A stretch of DNA of 41,263 nt from NCBI GenBank assembly GCA_001515955.1, contig LOES01000150.1, positions 1 to 41,263 on the forward strand, in the 5' to 3' direction. Shown in pieces: positions 35,261-41,263 of the stretch. Both the position numbers and the translations under genes were made by a program. Positions within the stretch are counted from its first letter, which is position 1; the number at the start of each line of letters is the position of its first letter. The DNA comes from Clostridia bacterium BRH_c25 (GTDB taxonomy: Bacteria > Bacillota_A > Clostridia > Lutisporales > Lutisporaceae). The notes beneath the pieces are model-generated. The model had not been told where the DNA came from. It searched no databases and saw nothing but the letters and a program-made list of their open reading frames with translations.

Positions 35261-36053
35261 AAACCTCGATAATAGTTGTTACATATTCATATTCTCTGAC
35301 AATAGCAGAGGACTCCTTTGTAAACCGTATATTCCTGGAGAAGTGCCGGGAAGCAATCATTGCGTGACACAGAGCTATGCCTACGCTTACAAGATTGAGT
35401 GATCCCAGAAAGTGTCTCAGGATCGGATTGCCTGTTTTGGCAGAGTATACGTGAACCTTGCCGTTATCGAAAACAAATCTCCAAGGCTGAGTGTTTATTG
35501 CAGATGGTGAAAGGCTTATTGCGCTTACTATCCTGCTCCAGGTTATATCCATAGTACCCGAGGTTATTTCAGAGAGATTCTTTCTTTTTGCATCGGAGGA
35601 ATTCCGCCTGAAGGGAGTTTTGCCTTGTACAGGATGGCCAAAGGCTATCATCAACTGTGGCAGCTGCCCTTCCGGGATATCTATTATATTTTTAAGGAGA
35701 TTATTCTCTATTTTGCTTCCAAGCCAGCAGGTAGCGAGGTTTAAGGCTGTGAGCCGAAGTACTATCCCCTGCAAGGTGTAGCCTATATTCTGCAGATAAC
35801 CCTCCTTTTCCTCTGATGTAACAACGAGGTAATAAGGAGCTATCACCTTTCCATATCCACCTATGATACCAGGCAGCAAAGCATGTATTTCCGGACTGCC
35901 TTCTAAAAGGTGAATCTTCATACCTATGTTGTTATAAAGTCTTTCAGGGGTATCAACAATACCTCTGACGGCTTGAAGCAGCTCATCACCAAGGCTCTCA
36001 GGGGAGTATTTTCTTGTTGATTTCCTGTAAATAATAGCGTCATATAATTCCAT
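35259..36053 (-). CDS. Nitroreductase family protein (TM1586-like)
   Basis: ATG 36053 follows GGAGG by 5 bp and gives 264 residues; the longer frame to 36131 is translated repeat (MRDTRYE) and is rejected. It begins MELYDAIIYRKSTRKYSPESL, the FMN-binding entry of nitroreductases. Next come PYYLVVTSEEKEGYLQNIGYTLQ, LNLATCWLG and the central SAINTQPWRF. The duplicated arrangement, with a second flavin-contact block in the C-terminal half, is typical of the TM1586_NiRdase group. It is probably an FMN-dependent NAD(P)H oxidoreductase; its substrate is unknown. It is convergent with csoR. Confidence 0.88.
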   Translation of the reverse strand: MELYDAIIYRKSTRKYSPESLGDELLQAVRGIVDTPERLYNNIGMKIHLLEGSPEIHALLPGIIGGYGKVIAPYYLVVTSEEKEGYLQNIGYTLQGIVLRLTALNLATCWLGSKIENNLLKNIIDIPEGQLPQLMIAFGHPVQGKTPFRRNSSDAKRKNLSEITSGTMDITWSRIVSAISLSPSAINTQPWRFVFDNGKVHVYSAKTGNPILRHFLGSLNLVSVGIALCHAMIASRHFSRNIRFTKESSAIVREYEYVTTIIEV

Positions 36054-36111
36054 AATGACCTCCATAAAAGTTTTTGCCTCAAGCAAGTTCTTCAAAGATT
36101 TGCCTGGGCTC

Positions 36112-36139
36112 TCGTATCTCGTATCTCGCATCTCGAGAC
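36112..36139. repeat. GATRCGA heptamer array (reverse orientation)
   Basis: Four units TCGTATC, TCGTATC, TCGCATC, TCGAGAC lie 58 bp upstream of the nitroreductase start. This is the one array that sits on the 5' side of its nearest gene. The rest of 36054-36408 holds a short ORF at 36307 and nothing else I can support. Confidence 0.85.
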
Positions 36140-36306
36140 TATCTTTACTTATAGCATACTAATCCGTCAAATAAGAGTCAATGCTTGTTCATATCTTAAA
36201 TTGTACATTTCATCAGTAGACATATTATCCGGTGCTTTGAATTGTATTATCATAGGGTTTCACATCCTTATGCAATTTAATAGATTGTAATAGGAGGTTA
36301 CAAGCA

Positions 36307-36363
36307 TTGATGGTATGGAAGCTGCGGAATATAATGTTACCACATGCGAAATTTAAAATATGA
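36307..36363 (+). CDS. Possible very small protein (18 residues)
   Basis: AGGAGG ends 9 bp before a TTG at 36307, followed by an in-frame ATG at 36310. The peptide MVWKLRNIMLPHAKFKI is basic and ends at TGA 36361-36363. It has no known relative that I recognise. The strong ribosome site is the only support. It could also be chance or the start of a decayed gene. Confidence 0.3.
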   Translation: MMVWKLRNIMLPHAKFKI

Positions 36364-36408
36364 TATAATATAATTCAAGACGTTATCAGTAGTGAAAGGG
36401 GTGGCAAT

Positions 36409-36600
36409 ATGGTAGCGAATATTAAGCTGGATAATAGTGAAATTAAACAGACAAAACAAATAACCAGTTTTTTTAAGAAAGGTGCAAAAATCAGGTATAA
36501 CAAAAAACTGACAGGAAAGATCAGGCTTTATATAAGTGAGAAGAACTCAATAAAAGGTATGAATGGTATATTGTCGCTTTATGAAGACAGCCTGAATTAA
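36409..36600 (+). CDS. Small basic protein of unknown function
   Basis: A 63-residue ORF behind AAAGGGGTGG, 8 bp before ATG 36409. It is lysine-rich (KQTKQITSFFKKGAKIRYNKKLTGKIRLYISEKN) with no cysteine and no membrane segment. TATAAT-like sequence just upstream (36363-36368 region, GATATAATATAAT) could be its promoter. A hairpin at 36610-36656 follows. I do not recognise the family. Confidence 0.55.
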   Translation: MVANIKLDNSEIKQTKQITSFFKKGAKIRYNKKLTGKIRLYISEKNSIKGMNGILSLYEDSLN

Positions 36601-36609
36601 ACTATAGTT

Positions 36610-36656
36610 ATCCCAATTCAGAGAATAGCTGCATGCAAGCATTCCGGAATTGGGAT
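36610..36656 (+). terminator. Hairpin after the small ORF
   Basis: Arms ATCCCAATTC and GAATTGGGAT are perfectly paired around a 27-nt loop that contains TGCATGCA. The T run is weak, so termination is likely but not certain. Confidence 0.6.
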
Positions 36657-36832
36657 TTACTGTTTCATACGGAAAATTATGCTAAGAAATTTGTTTGAAT
36701 ATGTGAAATATAATTGATTATATGAAATTTCTGTAATATTATAAAACTAGTAATATATTTGGTTTACCGTAATTCGAAAAGTGACGGCAGGCCATAGGCA
36801 AGAACAAATCTAAGGATGAGGAAGTGTATGAA

Positions 36833-38434
36833 ATGACTGGGTTATTGGCATTATATCTTTTTATCAGCACCATTCTTGGCATTGCACTATTTTTATTACG
36901 TGGCAGCGAATTGATAGCTGCTATACTGATAGTACTGATTATAGCATCAGGATATATTTTCGTTATATTTTTGAGCAGTATTTCCAAGAAGGTAAAACTT
37001 GATGTTGAGGCAATACATAAAGGTCAGTTGAATCTTAATGTCAAAAGAACGGGGCTTAAGATTTTTGACGGTATATCATCAGCAATAAATGATTTTCTGT
37101 ATAAGGTCAGGACGCTCATTTCTTCTTTCGGAGATGTGTCAAAGAAGGTAATACAGGATGCACACGAGGTTGAGAAGCAGGCAGAGACGATCAAGTATGC
37201 CGCAGGAGAAATAGCCTCCACAATACAGAATATCGCTGAATCAGCAAGCAATCAGGCGGTATATACCCAAAATATGATGAGTATGATACAGAGCTTTGCA
37301 AGAGATGCCAAGGATATCAACGGAAATGCAGAGACAAGCTTTATTGTAGCAAAAGAAACAAAAGGAACCATAGAGGACAGCTTCAGCAAATTTACAGATA
37401 TAAGCTTCAAAATGCAAGAGTCTAAAGGGTATAACAAAAAGGTACTTGATGCTTTGGACAGCCTGGATGATAAAATAAGGGCAATAGATACAATAACAGA
37501 AGCAGTAGAAGGAATTGCCACCCAGACCCAGCTCCTGGCATTGAATGCCGCCATTGAAGCAGCCAGAGCCGGTGATGCCGGCAGGGGCTTTGCGGTGGTT
37601 GCGGGAGAAGTAGGCAAGCTGGCTGATGATTCTTCTCAGTCTGCAAAGGAAATAAAGCAGCTGGTCGATGGTATAACAGGGCAGATAAGTGAGCTGTCAC
37701 TTCATATAAAGGACGAAGCGGATGCTATTGATAAAAATCTGGAATATGCAGCAGAGGTATTGAATAAATCCGATGTTATAAATGATACTTTGAATGAGAA
37801 CATGAAAGCAGCTGAAAAGATAACATTACTTACCAAAGAGCAGATCAAAAGCATTGACAGTATTGAAAGGGAAATAGAAAAGGTAAACGATACAACACAG
37901 CAAAATGCGGCTGTATCGGAGGAGATAGGCGCATCAACACAAGAACAGCTTGCTACAATCGAATCGGTACACGGACATATTATGACGCTCCTGAAAAGGC
38001 TGGAAGAGTCTGACGCAATCGTAGGCAATTTCATGAAGGGCTTTGAGGTTACTGAAGTCATAAAGGGGAAAATCACCAAGACGCAGGCGTTGATTAACGA
38101 AATGATAAAGAATGAAGATGTTTTTTCAATGGACAATAAGACAGCAGAAAAGTATCTCAAAGAGCAGCAGAAAAAATTGGAATGCATAGAGCTTATAGCA
38201 ATTGTCAGCGACAAAGGTTATCTTAAGACAGCAACTGTTGAAGTGCCTGAAGACTTTAGGGACTGCAGCTCAAAGCCGTATTTTACAAAGGCCATGCAGG
38301 GGGAAGCTTTTGTATCGGAGGAATATATCTCGGTGGTTTCTAATAATTACAATATTTCCGTATCATTTCCTGTCTTATCCAATGGAGTATTAAAGGGAGT
38401 TGTAATGGCAGACATAAATATAAACGAGAACTGA
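36833..38434 (+). CDS. Methyl-accepting chemotaxis protein with C-terminal Cache-like domain
   Basis: ATG 36833 (533 residues) lies 9-11 bp after GAGGAA; GTG 36824 is too close to the site. Two adjacent membrane segments (residues 1-50, [19 protein letters not shown] and [19 protein letters not shown]) leave no external sensor. A signalling domain follows, with the hairpin tip [37 protein letters not shown]. After it, residues 425-530 ([64 protein letters not shown]) look like half of a dCache sensor domain. That placement puts the sensor inside the cell, which is unusual. It would signal to CheA/CheW; no che genes are adjacent. Confidence 0.9.
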   Translation: MTGLLALYLFISTILGIALFLLRGSELIAAILIVLIIASGYIFVIFLSSISKKVKLDVEAIHKGQLNLNVKRTGLKIFDGISSAINDFLYKVRTLISSFGDVSKKVIQDAHEVEKQAETIKYAAGEIASTIQNIAESASNQAVYTQNMMSMIQSFARDAKDINGNAETSFIVAKETKGTIEDSFSKFTDISFKMQESKGYNKKVLDALDSLDDKIRAIDTITEAVEGIATQTQLLALNAAIEAARAGDAGRGFAVVAGEVGKLADDSSQSAKEIKQLVDGITGQISELSLHIKDEADAIDKNLEYAAEVLNKSDVINDTLNENMKAAEKITLLTKEQIKSIDSIEREIEKVNDTTQQNAAVSEEIGASTQEQLATIESVHGHIMTLLKRLEESDAIVGNFMKGFEVTEVIKGKITKTQALINEMIKNEDVFSMDNKTAEKYLKEQQKKLECIELIAIVSDKGYLKTATVEVPEDFRDCSSKPYFTKAMQGEAFVSEEYISVVSNNYNISVSFPVLSNGVLKGVVMADININEN

Positions 38435-38441
38435 ATATAAA

Positions 38442-38545
<104 letters not shown>

Positions 38546-38578
38546 GAATTGCACGGTTATTTTAGTTTACATAATATA

Positions 38579-38612
38579 AAAAGAGTTTACTTGTTGGGAA
38601 GTAAACTCTTTT
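38579..38612 (+). terminator. Terminator between the chemoreceptor and helicase genes
   Basis: Arms AAAAGAGTTTACTT and AAGTAAACTCTTTT are perfect and close a 6-nt loop. The remaining stretch to 38832 shows only the ribosome site of the next gene and nothing else I can support. Confidence 0.85.
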
Positions 38613-38832
38613 CTCATTCATCTATTATATTATAGGGACAAAAGGATGATTTGTCAAGAAAAACCTTATAATAGTGTGAGAGCTCAATCAGGAGCCATTT
38701 TTAATGCCTGTAGGGTATGAGGATATGAGATAAGGTGTTTTTCCGGGCTTTTGTTTTTCGTTATTATTAAATAGAATATTGATATGTCATATTTATAGCA
38801 GTTGGAAATTCATATTTGAGGAGGTGCTGCCA

Positions 38833-41118
38833 TTGGCTGCAGAGAAGCATCCGCATTATAAAGAGGAAAAGCTGAGGCTGGAGACAACTCTTGGCTATGT
38901 TGAAAAAAGCATAGCCGCAATGGTGGAAAAGAAGGGTAGACTGGAAAAGGACATTGACAGGGACAAAAAGCATGGCACCGGTGATAGCAGCCAACAGTAT
39001 ATAGAGCTTATGATCAACTCAATGCTGCAGGAAAGGGCTGCCCTAAGACTCAGGAATCTGCTGACTGCCAGGAGCCGGCCTTATTTTGCAAGAATTGATT
39101 TCCGTGAGAATGAAAAGATAAAACCTGAGAGTCTGTATATAGGGAAAATGGCACTTATCCGGGAGGAGGACCAGGAGCTGATTATAGTTGACTGGAGGGC
39201 TCCCGTAGCTAACCTGTACTATGAAGGACGCTTGGGGAATGCAAGCTACCAGAGCCCTGAGGGAAGTATAAACGGAAGCCTGCTGTTAAAAAGGCAATTC
39301 TCCATAGAAGAGGGCAAGCTGAGAGAGATATTTGATATAGATATTACCACCAATGATGAATTTCTGCAGGCGTCCCTGGGTGCCAATGCAGACAGCAGGC
39401 TAAAGGAGATTGTATCAACCATACAGGGGGAGCAGAACCTTGTTATAAGGGCCGACATGTGGAAGCCCCTGATTGTCCAGGGTGCTGCCGGAAGCGGAAA
39501 AACCACCATAGCCCTACATAGGATAGCTTACCTGATATATACCTACGAAAAGACCTTCAAGCCGGAGAACTTTATGATTATTGCACCTACCAAATTCTTT
39601 CTGAACTACATATCTGACGTTTTGCCGGAGCTGGGGGTGGAAAAGACAAAGCAGACTACCTTTGAGGAATTTGCAGCAAGCATAATCGGGCAGAAATTCA
39701 AAGTAAGGGACGCTAATGAAAAGCTTTTAAGCTTCCTTATCAAGAGTCCGAGCCTGGAGCAGGAGGGAAAAAACAGACTGCTGAGGCAGGAGTCGGAATT
39801 CAAAAGCTCCATGGTTTTCAGAGATGTTCTGGATGAATATATAGCAGCGGTAGAGCAGGAATTTATACCTAAAGAGGACTTCAAGCTGCTGACAAAGGTC
39901 ATTTACAGCTATGAGGAGATAAACAAGCTATTTATAACAGACTACAGGAAACAGCCTTTTATAAAAAGGATAGAAGAAATAAAGAAGCACCTTACAAACA
40001 GGTTGAAGGCCCAAAAGCAGGCAATTATTCAGGAAGCCCAGTCTTTATGCGACAAGAGAATAGTGCAGGCGAAGCTGCTTCTTGAGGAGGGGGAAGAGCG
40101 GCAGAGGGTGATAACTGAGCTAATCGATAAGAAGAATGACTTTATTGGAGGGGTTGAACAGTACTGCAAGAATGCGGTAAAGGATTATGTCAATAAAATC
40201 TCAAGAATCAATCCCTATGAGTATTATAAAGATTTTTTATCCAATAAGGAATTATTTAATAAGCTGCTGAAGGGAAGGATCAGTGGTCAGACGGCAGGCT
40301 TTATCAGGGAGAATACCATGAATGTCCTGAATTCAGGAAGTATAAATATTGAGGATTTAGCTCCAATTATATACTTGAAATTCAGGATACATGGAGTGGA
40401 TGAAAAGCTTCCGGTCAAGCATATTGTCATAGATGAAGCACAGGATTTCAGTGTATTCCAACTTTATGTACTTAAGAGTATAATAAAAGATAGCTCCTTT
40501 ACGATACTGGGTGATTTATCCCAGGGGATACACTCCTATAGAGGAATAAATGATTGGGGTGATGTAGATAAGCATGTTTTTGGCGGCAGGTGTGAAAGGC
40601 TGGTGCTGGAGCAAAGCTACAGGACAACTGTAGAGATTATGGAAGCTGCCAACAAGGTCATTGGTAATCTGAAAAATGGCAGCTTGATTCCTGCAAAGCC
40701 AGTTATAAGGCATGGAAACAAAGTGGAGAAAATTGAAAAACAAAGCCGGGCGGGGATTGCTTCTGATATTTGGGATAAAATCAAAGAATTGAAAAGGCAA
40801 GGGTTCAAATCCATGGCCATAATATGCAAGACTGCCGAAACCTGCAATGAGCTGCGCAAAGGCTTCAAGGGGGGCAAGGATGCTCCAAGGATAATTACAG
40901 AAAAGGATAGGGAGTACAAGAGCGGGATTGTTATTGTTCCTGCGCACCTTTCAAAGGGCCTGGAGTTTGATGTTGTCTTCATAGCGGATGGGTCGGCTGA
41001 AAGCTATGGGGACAGTGAACTGGATGTCAAGCTCCTGTATGTAGCGATGACCAGACCGCTGCACAGGTTGTATATCTATTGCTGCGGCACTCCCAGCAAG
41101 CTGTTGGAAATGCTCTAG
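38833..41118 (+). CDS. helD: HelD-type superfamily 1 helicase-like ATPase
   Basis: The TTG at 38833 follows GAGGAGG by 8 bp and gives 761 residues. The first 75 residues are a coiled coil (LRLETTLGYVEKSIAAMVEKKGRLEKDIDRDK). Then comes the HelD hallmark YIGKMALIREEDQELIIVDWRAPVANLYYEG. The ATPase has Walker A GAAGSGKT at 217-224, an insertion rich in helices, and Walker B VIDEAQDFS near 532, with LGDLSQGIHSYRG, LEQSYRTT, AHLSKGLEFDVV and LYVAMTRPLHRLY as later SF1 motifs. HelD releases stalled RNA polymerase from DNA using ATP. Here the full set of motifs is intact. No close neighbour belongs to the same pathway. Confidence 0.9.
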   Translation: MAAEKHPHYKEEKLRLETTLGYVEKSIAAMVEKKGRLEKDIDRDKKHGTGDSSQQYIELMINSMLQERAALRLRNLLTARSRPYFARIDFRENEKIKPESLYIGKMALIREEDQELIIVDWRAPVANLYYEGRLGNASYQSPEGSINGSLLLKRQFSIEEGKLREIFDIDITTNDEFLQASLGANADSRLKEIVSTIQGEQNLVIRADMWKPLIVQGAAGSGKTTIALHRIAYLIYTYEKTFKPENFMIIAPTKFFLNYISDVLPELGVEKTKQTTFEEFAASIIGQKFKVRDANEKLLSFLIKSPSLEQEGKNRLLRQESEFKSSMVFRDVLDEYIAAVEQEFIPKEDFKLLTKVIYSYEEINKLFITDYRKQPFIKRIEEIKKHLTNRLKAQKQAIIQEAQSLCDKRIVQAKLLLEEGEERQRVITELIDKKNDFIGGVEQYCKNAVKDYVNKISRINPYEYYKDFLSNKELFNKLLKGRISGQTAGFIRENTMNVLNSGSINIEDLAPIIYLKFRIHGVDEKLPVKHIVIDEAQDFSVFQLYVLKSIIKDSSFTILGDLSQGIHSYRGINDWGDVDKHVFGGRCERLVLEQSYRTTVEIMEAANKVIGNLKNGSLIPAKPVIRHGNKVEKIEKQSRAGIASDIWDKIKELKRQGFKSMAIICKTAETCNELRKGFKGGKDAPRIITEKDREYKSGIVIVPAHLSKGLEFDVVFIADGSAESYGDSELDVKLLYVAMTRPLHRLYIYCCGTPSKLLEML

Positions 41119-41216
41119 GTAATTTGTCCGGGGTTTCTCATACCTTCATGTATTAAAAGGGCTGCTTTTGCCAGAATAATGACAGGAGTAAAATCATTAT
41201 GACAGGAAGGTATAAA

Positions 41217-41263
41217 ATGTACAAGTATGTTGAGGGTTTAAGATCCAGGGTCGAAGCAGGAGA
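41217..41263 (+). CDS. Possible start of a further gene (cut by window edge)
   Basis: ATG 41217 has AGGAAGG 6 bp upstream and opens MYKYVEGLRSRVEAG with no stop to the window end. ATG 41199 in the same frame is an alternative. Too short to identify. Confidence 0.35.
   Translation, partial: MYKYVEGLRSRVEAG

Noticed and set aside
36775..36832. c-di-GMP-I (GEMM) riboswitch before the chemoreceptor
   Set aside because: GGTTTACC, CGAAAAG and GTGACG-GCA-GGCC recall parts of the motif, but GACGCAAAGCC and the second helix are missing, so the class cannot be supported.

Overview
The window reads as a piece of an anaerobic, spore-former-type Clostridia (low-GC Firmicutes) chromosome. Supporting signs are strong GGAGG ribosome sites, frequent TTG/GTG starts, a CIRCE-controlled groESL operon, a T-box before leuS, a c-di-AMP riboswitch, the redox repressor Rex, an [FeFe] hydrogenase and a selenocysteine formate dehydrogenase. 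I cannot name the species from the sequence; a cellulolytic or saccharolytic clostridial lineage would fit.

Layout. 1-2118 is a mobile-DNA patch: an IS256-type transposase cut by the window edge, an IS66 transposase remnant, a small ORF, and a complete IS200-like/RAYT element with perfect 29-bp terminal inverted repeats. It stops exactly at the stop codon of an ABC-F ATPase (2119-4035, minus). Then come rex with its own operator (4226-4310), a P-loop/Asp23-like protein, an OGG-type DNA glycosylase, a DUF554 membrane protein and groES-groEL. A minus-strand Cache-HAMP-GGDEF-EAL protein follows.

The core metabolic block is 12774-20039. It holds moaC and mogA (molybdenum cofactor), hydA ([FeFe] hydrogenase) behind a structured leader with a terminator, a 304-residue Fe-S protein, and fdhF. 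fdhF is read through an in-frame UGA (18414-18416) followed by a SECIS hairpin, so the two apparent ORFs are one 889-residue selenoprotein. The three proteins hydA, Fe-S and fdhF begin with the same ferredoxin-like module. Rex-like sites overlap both promoters, which suggests joint redox control of hydrogen and formate metabolism.

20165-31530 carries cell-wall and signalling genes: an amidase-domain protein, asnB, a small coiled-coil membrane protein, a DsrE-type protein, a class V aminotransferase/cysteine desulfurase, a peptidoglycan-binding protein under a c-di-AMP riboswitch, an L,D-transpeptidase, a PAS histidine kinase and a TIGR01212 radical SAM protein. 31710-41118 has T-box/leuS, copZ-csoR, a nitroreductase, small ORFs, an unusual chemoreceptor and a HelD-type helicase.

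The most unusual structure is scattered across the intergenic DNA. Short tandem arrays of 7-bp units occur in three families (GATRCGA, CTAGNNN, GTTNCGN). They are often arranged as inverted pairs, linked to a shared core (GGGTATTCCTTATGGG and TTCGAAG), and usually begin within a few bases of a stop codon. They also create false N-terminal extensions in neighbouring ORFs.
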